NCBI RefSeq assembly: GCF_014174165.1
Contig: NZ_JABEQN010000024.1
Span: 1 to 64,000, forward strand
Source of the DNA: Gluconacetobacter dulcium
Lineage (GTDB): Bacteria; Pseudomonadota; Alphaproteobacteria; Acetobacterales; Acetobacteraceae
Reading direction: 5' to 3'
DNA: 64,000 bases
Part shown: positions 18,531 to 27,951 of the stretch, in pieces
How positions within the stretch are numbered: the first letter of the stretch is position 1
Layout of the letters: each line of letters starts with the position of its first letter
Notes under the pieces: model-generated
Database searches by the model: none
Told to the model about the DNA's origin: nothing
The model's input: only the letters and a program-made list of their open reading frames with translations
Made by a program: the position numbers and the translations under genes

Positions 18531-18980
18531 GTGCAGGGGCAGGACGCGATCAGGATGGAGCGGTCGGGCTTCGGCCGCTGGATGGTCGCCCTGTTCGTGC
18601 TGTGCGGCTATCTCGGCCTGCTGGGCATTCAGGCGCAGGCGCTGCCCGGCGAGATGCCGCGTGCCACGCTGGAACGGCTGGCGGGCATCCATCTGGCCGC
18701 GCCGTCCTTGTCCGCTGTCTGTGACGACATGCCCGGGATGGCGATGGCCGGCATGCCGTCTCCGCGCGATCGGTCGCATGACCAGGCGCCGGATCATGAC
18801 GCCTGTCCGCTCTGCCCGCTGTTGCATCTGTCACTGGTCGTGCTGCCGGTTGTGCTGGCGGCGATCTTTGTGTGGCATCGGCTGGCGCGGGTGCGTTACA
18901 GCCCGGCCCGGCCCCGCGCGCCGCCTGTGCGCCGGGCCCTGTTGCGGCCGCCGGCCATCGGACCACCGCGAACAATCTGA
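18531..18980 (+). CDS. DUF2946-like membrane protein, possible metal-related
   Basis: 149 residues. A hydrophobic N-terminal segment (WMVALFVLCGYLGLLGI) is followed by a Met/His-rich periplasmic stretch (CDDMPGMAMAGMP, then HDQAPDHDACPLCPLLH) and a second membrane helix (LVVLPVVLAAIFVWHRL), with a basic Pro-rich tail. The H-x-C-P-L-C pattern is characteristic of DUF2946 proteins, which are often encoded next to copper genes and TonB receptors. GTG 18531 with CGAGGTGG upstream is used; ATG 18555 is possible. It lies before the OprC-like copper receptor, supporting a copper-related role. Function not established. Confidence 0.7.
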   Translation: MQGQDAIRMERSGFGRWMVALFVLCGYLGLLGIQAQALPGEMPRATLERLAGIHLAAPSLSAVCDDMPGMAMAGMPSPRDRSHDQAPDHDACPLCPLLHLSLVVLPVVLAAIFVWHRLARVRYSPARPRAPPVRRALLRPPAIGPPRTI

Positions 18981-19286
18981 GACTCTGACTGGAGAGGCGT
19001 GCCGGTAGCGATTCCGCGCGCGGGTTCCCGGCTTCGTGGCGAATGGCTTCATAAAGCCGTTTCGCTTCGGTGTACGAGAACGCGCACCGGGTGGCCGGGC
19101 TGGGCTTTTGTGCCTGCTGCCCGCGCGTCGGCGCACTTCCGGTCAGGCTTCGGGAGAGTCTTCAGGGATGGGGCGCGGCGCGCCTGTTCCTGACAGTTCG
19201 TCCCGTCGGACGCCTGCGGGCACGCGATCGGGAACCGGTGCGCATGCCCTGTCGGCTGTTGCTTTCTCTCAGATCAGGTTTCTATC
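18981..19286. other. Gap before the copper receptor, no gene recognised
   Basis: 306 bases with no convincing coding frame. It contains a weak GGCTT/AAGCC hairpin near 19044-19057 and should hold the promoter of the receptor. I looked for cobalamin-riboswitch boxes and for copper-regulator palindromes and found none that convinced me. Confidence 0.4.
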
Positions 19287-21428
19287 ATGACAGATTATGT
19301 CCGGTCTTCCTGGATCGGCGTCGTGGCGTGCGGCTGGACCGTCGTCTTTGGGTTGGCCGTCGCTCCGGCTTGGGCGGATACGGCGATGTCCGCGCCTCTT
19401 TCGCAATCCGCATCCCCATCGTCCGCGCAGGCGGAGGAGTTTATCACCGTCAACGGCATTCGCCGGCAGACGGGGCATAGTGCGGATACGGTTGCCCTGC
19501 TCTCGCACGCCATGGGGTTTAGCAGCTATTCGGCCGGTGGGGTTTCGGCGCTTCCGGTGCTGAACGGCATGGCCGACGACCGGGTGGCGACTTTCGTGGA
19601 CGGGATGCGCATCGCCTCGGCCTGCCCCAACCACATGAATCCGGCGATGTCCTATATCGACCCGGACAGCGTGGCGTCGGCGGTGGCGACGGCGGGGATT
19701 ACCTCCGTCAGCGACGGAGGGGACAGTACCGGCGGGACCGTTTCAGTCGAGCGGCGGGACCCGCAATTCGCCAAGGCGGGGAAGATCCTCGTGACCGGGC
19801 GCATGCGTGGGGATTATCGCAGCAACGGCGGTGGGTCCGGTGCCTCGGGGTCGGTGACGGTGGCGAACGATCTGCTGAGTCTGCGTTATACCGGGTCCTA
19901 CAACCATGCCAGCGATTATCATGCCGGTGGGGACGGGCCGCGCGTGCGTTCGACCAGTTATCTCAGCTTCAACCACGCCGTTACGCTGGGGGTGCATAAG
20001 GACAATCATCTGCTGACCCTGACGGTGGGGCAGCAGGACATTCCTTATGAAGGTTTTCCCAACCAGTATATGGACATGACCAACAATCGGTCGACCTTCG
20101 TGAATGGCAAATACAAGGGCGATTTCGATTGGGGCACGCTGGAGGCGCGCGGCTTCTGGCAGCGGGTCGATCATGTGATGGACATGTTGTCGGACAAGGG
20201 CGGGCATACGGCCTCGACCGGCATGCCGATGAACACCGATGCACGGACGGCGGGCTATGCGATCAAGGCGACGATTCCGCTCGGCCTGAAGCATGTGCTC
20301 GGGCTGGGCAGTTCGTTCGATCATAACGGGTTGAACGATTGGTGGCCGCCGCTTGTCGGCAGCATGATGATGGGGCCGAATACCTACCACAACATCAACG
20401 ACGGCCATCGCGACCGGCTGGGCCATTATATCGAGTGGAAGGCGCAATGGCTGCCGCGCCTTTCTACCGAACTGGGGATGCGCAGCGACCTGGTGATGAT
20501 GAATACCGGACCGGTTGCACCCTATTCCTGGACCGGGATGATGGGCATGGCCGATGCCATGGCCGCGCGAAGGTTCAATGCTTCTGCGCGTGGGCGCACG
20601 GACAACAATTTCGATGTGACCGCGCTGGTGCGCTGGCATCCGCTCGATAGTCTGATGATCGAAGGAGGGTATGCGCGCAAGACGCGCTCGCCCAATCTGT
20701 ATGAGCGTTATGCCTGGGGCCGGGGGGCGATGGCGAGCAGCATGATCGGCTGGTTCGGCGACGGGAACGGTTATGTCGGCAATTTGAACCTGACGCCGGA
20801 AATCGCCAATACCGCCAGCATGACGTTGACGTGGCACGATCCGCGCGACCAGGCATGGTTGGTGAAAATCCAGCCGTACTACACCTACACCCACAATTAT
20901 ATCAATGTGATGCGGATCGGTGCCCTATCGAACGGCCTGTCGCAATTGCAGTTCGTCAACCACAATGCGCAGAGCTACGGCATCAACGGCATGGCCTTCG
21001 CGCGCCTGTGGCGGAGCGACGCCTTCGGCACGGGCGAAATGCGTGCCAACCTCAATTGGGTGCGGGGTGAGGATCTGGTGACGCATTCCGGTCTTTATCA
21101 CCAGATGCCGACCAACGGCACGATTGCGTTGCACGAGACATACGGAGCCTGGACCGGGCGGGTCGAGGTTACGCTGGTCAAGGCCAAGGATACGGTCGAC
21201 TGGCTGCGGCATGAGCCGCGCACGCCGGGTTATGCGCTGCTGGGGTTGGGAGGAAGCTATCGGTGGCGGAACCTGACGCTGGATGCCAGCATCGATAACG
21301 TGCTGGATCAGAAATATTATCTTCCGCTCGGGGGACTCTCGCTGGGGGATTACAGGGCGACGGGGGTGCTGGGGCCGCTGCCGGGGTTGGGGCGATCCTA
21401 TAATCTCAGCCTGACGGCGACATTCTGA
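19287..21428 (+). CDS. TonB-dependent copper receptor (OprC/NosA type)
   Basis: 713 residues. Signal peptide ending PAWADT; TonB-box-like region near EEFITVNG; plug domain containing the hallmark DGMRIASACPNHMNP, which carries the CxxxM copper site known from Pseudomonas OprC. A barrel unusually rich in Met and His follows (for example VGSMMMGPNTYHN, SWTGMMGMADAMAA). The C-terminus LSLTATF ends in Phe as outer-membrane barrels do. In Pseudomonas this receptor binds Cu and serves copper acquisition, partly for nitrous oxide reductase; in an acetic acid bacterium copper supply to respiratory oxidases is a plausible use (inference). The DUF2946-like gene precedes it. A MITE-like repeat begins at its stop codon. 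Confidence 0.9.
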   Translation: MTDYVRSSWIGVVACGWTVVFGLAVAPAWADTAMSAPLSQSASPSSAQAEEFITVNGIRRQTGHSADTVALLSHAMGFSSYSAGGVSALPVLNGMADDRVATFVDGMRIASACPNHMNPAMSYIDPDSVASAVATAGITSVSDGGDSTGGTVSVERRDPQFAKAGKILVTGRMRGDYRSNGGGSGASGSVTVANDLLSLRYTGSYNHASDYHAGGDGPRVRSTSYLSFNHAVTLGVHKDNHLLTLTVGQQDIPYEGFPNQYMDMTNNRSTFVNGKYKGDFDWGTLEARGFWQRVDHVMDMLSDKGGHTASTGMPMNTDARTAGYAIKATIPLGLKHVLGLGSSFDHNGLNDWWPPLVGSMMMGPNTYHNINDGHRDRLGHYIEWKAQWLPRLSTELGMRSDLVMMNTGPVAPYSWTGMMGMADAMAARRFNASARGRTDNNFDVTALVRWHPLDSLMIEGGYARKTRSPNLYERYAWGRGAMASSMIGWFGDGNGYVGNLNLTPEIANTASMTLTWHDPRDQAWLVKIQPYYTYTHNYINVMRIGALSNGLSQLQFVNHNAQSYGINGMAFARLWRSDAFGTGEMRANLNWVRGEDLVTHSGLYHQMPTNGTIALHETYGAWTGRVEVTLVKAKDTVDWLRHEPRTPGYALLGLGGSYRWRNLTLDASIDNVLDQKYYLPLGGLSLGDYRATGVLGPLPGLGRSYNLSLTATF

Positions 21429-21593
21429 GAGCCTGACCGAAATGCGCGCTGGCGGCGTGTCCTCCGCGCGTTTTCTGGGCTTCGGTGCTCATGGCCATCA
21501 AGGCCACTCCGCTCCGATGCTCGGGAACACATGTCGGGCGCGGTCCGGAACGGGCCGCTCTCGCGCGCCAGCCCACATGTTCGATCAGGCTCC
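21428..21593. mobile_element. MITE-like repeat, copy 1
   Basis: Begins AGAGCCTGACCGAAATGCG at the stop codon of the copper receptor and ends ACATGTTCGATCAGGCTC, an imperfect inverted copy. Inner sequence CTTCGGTGCTCATGGCCATC and the following AAGGCC are shared with the element at 31615-31781. Length about 166 bases, no coding potential. It is more diverged than copy 2. Confidence 0.7.
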
Positions 21594-21603
21594 GAGGGCT
21601 GGG

Positions 21604-22440
21604 TCAGCCGAAGCGGAAGCCGGAGAGTGCTTTGCCCATGATGGTGTCGGTGTAATCGCGGCGGCCAATGTCCTGTCCTGCCGCGCCTGCCGCAACCATC
21701 AGGGGGAGCAGATGTTCGGGGCGTGGGTGGCATAGCAGGGCGCCGGGCGCCTGGTCCCAATGGCGCAGGGCTTCATCGCGCTGCGCGGGGGGCGCCTCCA
21801 CGGTCTGTGCCAGCCAGTCGTCGAAAGCCTTCGAGGCGGTGTCGGACCTCGGATCGGGCTGCATGAAATGAGCGAGATTGTGGTAGGTCATGCCTGTGGT
21901 GACGATGAGGACGTTCTGATCGCGCAGGGGGCGCAGCGCGGCGCCGGTCTGTAATTCGGCTTCGGCATTCATGTCACGGCGCAGGGACAATTCCACGATC
22001 GGGATATCGGCGTGCGCGAAAGCGAGCATGAAGGGGACAAACACGCCGTGATCGAAACCGCGTGTCGGGTCTTCTTCATTCTCGATTTCCGCTGCGCTCA
22101 GGAGCGTTCTGACCCTGGCGGCCAGTTCCGGCGATCCGGGAGCGGGGTAGCGCAGCCGGTAGGTATGGGCCGGGAAACCGTAATAATCGTAGATCAGCGG
22201 CGGATGTGTCGCGGAGGTGACGGTCGGCACGGCCGTTTCCCAATGGCCCGAGACGGCGAGAATGGCATCGGGGCGCCGTGGGAGGGTCGCGGCGATTCCG
22301 CGCAGGTGGGCGGCCATGTGGTCCCAGGTGTCGGGCCAGTCCATGAAGAAGCATGGACCGCCACCGTGCGGCATGAACAGGACCGGCTGACGCTTGGATG
22401 CGGCGCTGGACTGCGGAGTGGCCGTTGTCGGCGATTCCAT
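21604..22440 (-). CDS. DODA-type extradiol ring-cleavage dioxygenase (4,5-DOPA dioxygenase/YgiD-like)
   Basis: 278 residues, class III LigB-like fold. Metal ligands expected from the family are present: His of MPHGGGPCFF near residue 26, His of AVSGHWE near 66 and His of GMTYHNLAHF near 180; FDHGVFVPF near 130 is the conserved substrate loop. Such enzymes open catechol-type rings next to a hydroxyl group; bacterial YgiD acts on DOPA, but the physiological substrate is mostly unknown. A LysR gene lies 100 bases upstream on the same strand. Confidence 0.9.
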   Translation of the reverse strand: MESPTTATPQSSAASKRQPVLFMPHGGGPCFFMDWPDTWDHMAAHLRGIAATLPRRPDAILAVSGHWETAVPTVTSATHPPLIYDYYGFPAHTYRLRYPAPGSPELAARVRTLLSAAEIENEEDPTRGFDHGVFVPFMLAFAHADIPIVELSLRRDMNAEAELQTGAALRPLRDQNVLIVTTGMTYHNLAHFMQPDPRSDTASKAFDDWLAQTVEAPPAQRDEALRHWDQAPGALLCHPRPEHLLPLMVAAGAAGQDIGRRDYTDTIMGKALSGFRFG

Positions 22441-22543
22441 GGGGGGTGCTCCTGATGGGTGAGGGGCCGCCGCGTTTTGTCACAGTTCGGGCGGCGCGAT
22501 AAACCCCGGAGCGACGGGTTTCCCGCCTGTGTGGATGAATTTT

Positions 22544-23443
22544 TTACGTCTCTCCCAGGAACAGGGCTCTTTCCTTTTCGACTTCTCGGCGGAGCAGCGC
22601 GCAGAGGTGGTGGATGCGCCTCGTGCCGCGTTCGTCGGCGCGGGTGACCAGCCAGTAGGTGCGGCGCAGGGTCATCGTGTCGGGCAGGATGCGGACCAGG
22701 TGGGGGCGGGTGGCGGCGACGAAGGCGGGGAGGACGGCGAGGCACAGGCCGGAGCAGGTGGCCTCCATCTGGGCGAGGATGCTGGAATTCTGAATCCGCA
22801 CCGCCCGCGCGGGGATGCCCATGGCGCCCTGATAATCCAGTTCGCGCGTGAACAGGAGTTCGTCGACATAGCCGGCGAACATGTGCTCGGCCAGGTCCTC
22901 GCGCGTGCGGATGGGGGCATGGCGGACCAGGTAGTCGGGGCTGGCATAGATGAACAGGTTGTATTCGCCCAGTTCCTCGCCCGCGAAGCGGTTGCTGCTG
23001 GGCGGGGTGAGGGTGATGGCGATATCGGCGTGGCGGCGGGCGAGGGAGACGATCTGCTGGATCGTCTCCATCTCCACCGTCAGGCCGGGATTGTTGGCCA
23101 GCAGCAGGCCGATGCGCGGCGCGAGAAAGAAATTGGCGAAGCCCTCCAGCGCGCTGATGCGGACGGTGCCGGACAGGCCGCCTTCGCTGGTCTCGGTAAT
23201 GCGACCGGCTTCCTTGTCCATGCCTTCGACCGCCGCCAGCAGCCGTTCACCTTGTCGTGTCATCGCATAGCCGCGCAGGTGCCGCTCGAACAGCGAGGCG
23301 TCCATCGCCTGCTCCAGGGACTGGATGTGACGGCCTACCGTGGCATGGTCCACGCCGAGCTGCCGACCCGCCACGGATAGCGATCCGCCGCGGGCGACAG
23401 CCAGAAAATATTGCAGGTCCCGCCAGTCCAGCCCGCGTTTCAT
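22544..23443 (-). CDS. LysR-family transcriptional regulator
   Basis: 299 residues. Helix-turn-helix at about 6-64 (LQYFLAVARGGSLSVAGRQL, DHATVGRHIQSLEQAM, LFERHLRGYAMTRQG), then the effector domain (SGTVRISALEGFANFFLAP). Divergent, across about 230 bases, from the operon of alcohol dehydrogenase, transporter and semialdehyde dehydrogenase, which it most likely controls. It also lies upstream of the dioxygenase gene on its own strand. Confidence 0.9.
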   Translation of the reverse strand: MKRGLDWRDLQYFLAVARGGSLSVAGRQLGVDHATVGRHIQSLEQAMDASLFERHLRGYAMTRQGERLLAAVEGMDKEAGRITETSEGGLSGTVRISALEGFANFFLAPRIGLLLANNPGLTVEMETIQQIVSLARRHADIAITLTPPSSNRFAGEELGEYNLFIYASPDYLVRHAPIRTREDLAEHMFAGYVDELLFTRELDYQGAMGIPARAVRIQNSSILAQMEATCSGLCLAVLPAFVAATRPHLVRILPDTMTLRRTYWLVTRADERGTRRIHHLCALLRREVEKERALFLGET

Positions 23444-23673
23444 CTGCCTTGCTCCCTATGATCCCGCACATCGGGCCGCCTGTTGCCGTGCAGATTTGCA
23501 CAGGCCATGGGCGAAAACGCCTAATTTTCGCGCGAGCGTCTCCGCGTTAGCCCGGAGGCAACATCAACAAGAAGAGGCACCGCCGACAGGGCGGACAAGA
23601 GGCTGCTTGAAAACTCGTGTCGGATGGCCCGAGCAGCCTCGAAAGCCTCTCCGGCCGGTCAGGAGTTCTGCCC

Positions 23674-24831
23674 ATGACAGCCTTATCCCTGCCTCCCTTC
23701 GTCCGTCTCGGTGGCGGGGGGCTCGATGAATTGCCGGCCGCGTTGCGTCAGGCCGGGCTTCGGACGCCCTTTATCATTACCGACCGTTTCATGGCCGCGT
23801 CCGGCGTGCTGGAACGGGTTCATGCGCTGTTGAGCGCGGACGGAATCGAGGTGCGGGCTTTCACCGATACGGTGCCGGACCCGACGGTGGCCTGTGTGGG
23901 GGCGGCGCTGGCGATGCTGCGCGAGGGCGCGCATGACTGCGTGATCGGGCTGGGGGGCGGCAGTCCTATCGACACGGCAAAAATGGTGGCCGTGCTGGCG
24001 GTGCATGACACCACGCCGGCGCGGCTGAAAGCGCCCTTCGTGCAGGATGCGCCGGGGCTGCCGATCATTGCCATTCCGACCACGGCCGGCACCGGATCGG
24101 AGGCCACGCGCGTGACCGTCATTACCGACGAGGCCACGGACGAGAAGATGCTGTGCATGGGGGCGGCCTATCAGCCCCGGATCGCCATCGTCGATTATGA
24201 ACTGACCCTGTCGATGCCGGCCCGCCTGACGGCGGATACCGGGATCGACGCGCTGACCCACGCGCTGGAAGCCTATGTCTCGCGCAGGGCCAGCCCGTTT
24301 ACCGATGCGCTGGCGCTGACGGCGATGAAGCGCATCTGGACCCATCTGCCCACCTGCTGCGTCGAGCCTGGCAATCGCGAAGCCCGCGCTGCCGTGATGG
24401 AAGGCGCGTTCGAGGCCGGGATGGCGTTCTCCAATGCCTCGGTGGCACTGGTGCATGGCATGAGCCGGCCGATCGGGGCGCATTTCCATGTCGCGCATGG
24501 TCTGTCGAACGCGATGCTGCTGCCGGAGATCACGGCGTGGTCGCTGTCGGGGGCGCCTGGACGCTACGCCGAATGTGCGCGGGTCATGGGGGTTGTGGGC
24601 GCGGACGTGTCCGACGCGGCGGCCGGGGAGGCGCTGGTGGCGGCGCTGCGGGCGCGCAATGCGGAACTGGGGGTGCCGTCACCGCAATCCTTCGGGCTGG
24701 ATGCCGCGCGTTGGGACAATCTGCTGCCGCTGATGGCGGATCAGGCGCTGGCCTCGGGCTCGCCCGCGCATAATCCGCGCGTGCCGACCGCACGCGAGAT
24801 CATGGACCTTTATCGTCGCGTCTGGGCCTGA
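23674..24831 (+). CDS. Iron-containing alcohol dehydrogenase
   Basis: 385 residues from ATG 23674, with AGGAG 8 bases upstream; the frame is open from 23617 without a ribosome site. Group III Fe-ADH fold: NAD-binding GLGGGSPIDTAK, the signature PTTAGTGSEATRV, and the metal ligands Asp and His of DTGIDALTHALEAYV plus the two His of ALVHGMSRP and FHVAHGLSN. Members oxidise or reduce short hydroxy acids and alcohols such as 1,3-propanediol, 4-hydroxybutyrate or lactaldehyde. Followed by a transporter and mmsA, suggesting oxidation of an imported hydroxy acid to a semialdehyde; 3-hydroxypropionate is one candidate (inference). Confidence 0.92.
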   Translation: MTALSLPPFVRLGGGGLDELPAALRQAGLRTPFIITDRFMAASGVLERVHALLSADGIEVRAFTDTVPDPTVACVGAALAMLREGAHDCVIGLGGGSPIDTAKMVAVLAVHDTTPARLKAPFVQDAPGLPIIAIPTTAGTGSEATRVTVITDEATDEKMLCMGAAYQPRIAIVDYELTLSMPARLTADTGIDALTHALEAYVSRRASPFTDALALTAMKRIWTHLPTCCVEPGNREARAAVMEGAFEAGMAFSNASVALVHGMSRPIGAHFHVAHGLSNAMLLPEITAWSLSGAPGRYAECARVMGVVGADVSDAAAGEALVAALRARNAELGVPSPQSFGLDAARWDNLLPLMADQALASGSPAHNPRVPTAREIMDLYRRVWA

Positions 24832-24858
24832 ACCGATCAGCACACGGGATTGACCGTC

Positions 24859-26229
24859 ATGCAGAATAAAGATGCTGCCGCCCGTCCGATGTATGGGCTG
24901 GTCTTCGCCTCCAGTGTCGGCACCATTATCGAATGGTACGATTTCTTCCTTTACGGAAGCCTGGCCATCTTCTTTGCCAAACTGTTCTATCCGCCGCAGG
25001 ACGGGGTGGCGGGGACGCTGATCAGCGTCGCGACCTTCGCCACCGGTTTTGCCGTGCGGCCGCTCGGCAGCCTGATCTTCGGCCATATGGGGGACCGGTT
25101 CGGGCGCAAGGTCACGTTTCTGGCCACGCTGCTGATCATGGGATGCTCCACCGCCGCCATCGGGTTCCTGCCCACCTATGCCACGGCGGGTTATCTGGCG
25201 CCCGTGCTGCTGATCTCGCTCCGGATCGTCCAGGGGCTGGCGTTGGGCGGGGAATATGGGGGTGCTGCCACCTATGTGGCCGAACATGCGCCGCCGCATG
25301 AGCGTGGCAAATGGGCCAGCTATATCCAGGCCATGGCGTCGGGCGGGTTCGTGCTGTCGCTGGCCATGGTGCTTGGCCTGCGGCTGGGGCTGGGGGAGCA
25401 GAGTTTCGCTGCCTGGGGATGGCGCCTGCCGTTCCTGGTCTCGATCGTGCTGGTGGGGGTGTCGTTTCGGATTCGCATGCGGCTGCATGAATCGCCCGTC
25501 TTTCTGGACATGCAGAAGAACAAGCAGCTCTCGGCCTCGCCGATCCGCGATGCCTTCACCATTCCGGGCAATGCGCGGCGGATCGTGAGTTTTCTGTTTG
25601 GCGTGGCCTGCGCGCAGGCCATCACCTTCTATACCGCGCAGTTCTATGCCCTCTATTTCCTGCAAAGCGTCATGCATGTGGATTTCCTCTCCGCCACGCT
25701 GGCGGTGGCGCTGGGCGCGGTGTGCGGGCTGCCGTTCTTCATCGTCTTCGGCGCGCTGTCGGACCGGATCGGGCGCAAGCGGCTGTCGCTGTGCGGGATG
25801 GCGGCGGCGGTTGTTCTCTACCTGCCGATGTTCATGCTGCTGCGCTCCGCCGTGCATGGCACGACGATCGACTTTCTGCCTGTCGCGGGAACGGTGTTCC
25901 TGCTGGTGGTGATTGCCGCCATGATTTACGGGCCTTATGGCGCCTTTATCGTCGAGAGTTTTCCGCCGGCGGTCCGCTATACGTCGATTTCCATTCCCTA
26001 TCATATCGGAAACGGGATTTTCGGCGGCTTCCTGCCGCTGATCGGCCTCAGCCTGGTCAATCTCACCGGGAATGTCTTCGCGGGGCTGCTTTATCCGATC
26101 GCGGTCTGCATTATCGGCTTTCTCGTCACCCTTTTCTTCGTGCCGGAAACGCTGCCTGTCGGTGGCGACCGGAAACGCCAGGTGGCATCGCTGTCGGCGC
26201 TGATTCCGGAATCCGGGCAGGAAATCTGA
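24859..26229 (+). CDS. MFS transporter, metabolite:proton symporter (MHS) type
   Basis: 456 residues from ATG 24859 (a TTG three codons upstream is possible) with twelve predicted helices. The MHS family motifs are plain: GTIIEWYDFFLYG in helix 1, the loop GHMGDRFGRK between helices 2 and 3, and RIVQGLALGGEYGGA in helix 4. Relatives import dicarboxylates, shikimate, proline/betaine or alpha-ketoglutarate with protons. The neighbours suggest a small hydroxy or dicarboxylic acid. Sits 27 bases after the alcohol dehydrogenase gene in the same operon. Confidence 0.92.
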   Translation: MQNKDAAARPMYGLVFASSVGTIIEWYDFFLYGSLAIFFAKLFYPPQDGVAGTLISVATFATGFAVRPLGSLIFGHMGDRFGRKVTFLATLLIMGCSTAAIGFLPTYATAGYLAPVLLISLRIVQGLALGGEYGGAATYVAEHAPPHERGKWASYIQAMASGGFVLSLAMVLGLRLGLGEQSFAAWGWRLPFLVSIVLVGVSFRIRMRLHESPVFLDMQKNKQLSASPIRDAFTIPGNARRIVSFLFGVACAQAITFYTAQFYALYFLQSVMHVDFLSATLAVALGAVCGLPFFIVFGALSDRIGRKRLSLCGMAAAVVLYLPMFMLLRSAVHGTTIDFLPVAGTVFLLVVIAAMIYGPYGAFIVESFPPAVRYTSISIPYHIGNGIFGGFLPLIGLSLVNLTGNVFAGLLYPIAVCIIGFLVTLFFVPETLPVGGDRKRQVASLSALIPESGQEI

Positions 26230-26259
26230 CTATCAACACGCATACGAAGGATCAGGACC

Positions 26260-27753
26260 ATGAAGATCATTCCTCATGTTATCGATGGACGGCATAGCGA
26301 GGGTGACGGAACGGGCCGCGCCGATGTGTTCAACCCGGCGACCGGTGCGGTGGCGGCGCAGGTCGTGCTGGGTGGGCAGAGCGACCTGGAGGCCGCGATC
26401 GCCGCCGCGCGCCGCGCCTTTCCCGCTTGGGCCGAGACGCCGCCGCTGACCCGTGCGCGCATCCTCTTCCGGGCGCGGGACCTGATCGAGGCCCGCATGG
26501 GGGAACTGGCGGCCGTCATTACGGCCGAGCATGGCAAGATTCTCTCAGACGCCCAGGGCGAGGTGACGCGCGGGCTGGAGGTGGTGGAATATGCCACCGC
26601 CGCGCCGGAACTGCTGAAGGGCGAGTTTACCGAGCAGGTCAGTCGCGGGATCGATGCCCATACCATGCGTCAACCGCTGGGGGTGGTGGCCGGCATTACA
26701 CCGTTCAACTTCCCGGTGATGGTGCCGCTGTGGATGGCGCCGATGGCGCTGGCGACCGGGAATTGCTTCATTCTCAAGCCGTCCGAGCGTGATCCGTCGG
26801 CCGCCGTCCTGCTGGCCGATATCTTCAAGGAAGCCGGTCTGCCGGACGGGGTGTTCCAGGTGGTGCAGGGCGACAAGGATATGGTCAACGCCATCCTGGC
26901 GCATCGTGGCATCGAAGCCGTCAGCTTTGTGGGGTCCACGCCGATCGCGAAGCATGTCTATGCGACCGGGACGGCGGCCGGGAAGCGCGTGCAGGCGCTG
27001 GGCGGTGCGAAAAACCATGCCGTCATCATGCCGGATTGCGACCTGGACAAGGCTGTGGATGCGCTGGTGGGGGCGGCCTATGGCTCGGCCGGCGAACGCT
27101 GCATGGCGATTTCGGTGGCCGTGGCCGTCGGGCCGGTTGCCGATGCGCTGGTGAGCAAGCTGGCCGAACGTGCGCGCGCGCTGAAGATCGGCCACGGCAT
27201 CGACAACAGCAACGAGATGGGGCCGCTGATTACCGGCCAGCATCTGGCCCGCGTGCGGGCGCTGGTGGATGCCGGGGTGGAACAGGGCGCGACCCTGGTG
27301 GTCGACGGGCGCGACCATGTGGTGGCCGGACATGAGAAGGGGTTCTTTATCGGCGGCTCGCTGTTCGATCATGTGACGACGGACATGACGATCTATCGGG
27401 AGGAAATCTTCGGCCCCGTGCTCTGCGTGGTGCGCGTGCCGGATTTCGACAGTGCGCTGACGCTGGTCAATGAAAGCCCCTATGGCAACGGCACCGCGAT
27501 CTTTACCCGTGACGGGGATGCCGCACGCGCGTTCACCCATGGGGTGCAGGTGGGCATGATCGGCGTGAATGTGCCGATTCCGGTGCCGATGGCCTTCCAT
27601 TCCTTCGGCGGCTGGAAGGATTCGCTCTTCGGTGACCATCATATGCACGGGCCGGAAGGTGTGCGCTTCTTTACACGCATGAAGGCCGTGACCACCCGCT
27701 GGCCGACGGGAATCCGCTCGGGTGCGGAATTCGCGATGCCGACGCACGGCTGA
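26260..27753 (+). CDS. mmsA: CoA-acylating methylmalonate-semialdehyde dehydrogenase
   Basis: 497 residues, aldehyde dehydrogenase superfamily. Visible: [11 protein letters not shown] (nucleotide-binding loop), [22 protein letters not shown], the oxyanion [14 protein letters not shown], and the nucleophile [11 protein letters not shown]. The GGAKNH block and lack of the usual general-base Glu are typical for CoA-dependent MmsA/IolA. The enzyme turns methylmalonate or malonate semialdehyde into propionyl-CoA or acetyl-CoA with loss of CO2. It is the last gene of the LysR-controlled operon, 30 bases after the transporter. Confidence 0.94.
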   Translation: MKIIPHVIDGRHSEGDGTGRADVFNPATGAVAAQVVLGGQSDLEAAIAAARRAFPAWAETPPLTRARILFRARDLIEARMGELAAVITAEHGKILSDAQGEVTRGLEVVEYATAAPELLKGEFTEQVSRGIDAHTMRQPLGVVAGITPFNFPVMVPLWMAPMALATGNCFILKPSERDPSAAVLLADIFKEAGLPDGVFQVVQGDKDMVNAILAHRGIEAVSFVGSTPIAKHVYATGTAAGKRVQALGGAKNHAVIMPDCDLDKAVDALVGAAYGSAGERCMAISVAVAVGPVADALVSKLAERARALKIGHGIDNSNEMGPLITGQHLARVRALVDAGVEQGATLVVDGRDHVVAGHEKGFFIGGSLFDHVTTDMTIYREEIFGPVLCVVRVPDFDSALTLVNESPYGNGTAIFTRDGDAARAFTHGVQVGMIGVNVPIPVPMAFHSFGGWKDSLFGDHHMHGPEGVRFFTRMKAVTTRWPTGIRSGAEFAMPTHG

Positions 27754-27757
27754 TCGG

Positions 27758-27797
27758 GCGGACGGGCCGGGTTGCGCGGCGGCGCGCCCGGTCCGGG
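27758..27797 (+). terminator. GC-rich hairpin after mmsA
   Basis: An imperfect stem pairs CGGGCCGGG-TTGCGC with GCGCGCCCGGTCCG right after the mmsA stop. No U-run follows. It may separate mmsA from isocitrate lyase, which has its own 150-base AT-richer leader. Confidence 0.35.
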
Positions 27798-27951
27798 ATC
27801 GGCGTGGCAAAAGACTTTTCTATTGGAAATTACTGTCTGTGAATTCTTTACAGAAATACAGCGTGACGATTGGTTTCCGCCTTCCGGCATGAGGCGTGAT
27901 GGCGTTAAGCCTTGTGACGCCACGCCTTCCAAGAATAATGGAAACCGTCAC

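Noticed and set aside
18981-19286. Possible cobalamin riboswitch before a TonB receptor
   Set aside because: The B12-box and conserved CCACTG-type elements are absent and the receptor carries the copper-type CxxxM motif.
27772-27951. 60-residue N-terminal extension of isocitrate lyase
   Set aside because: Includes the GC hairpin and AT-rich leader; the family N-terminus begins exactly at ATG 27952.
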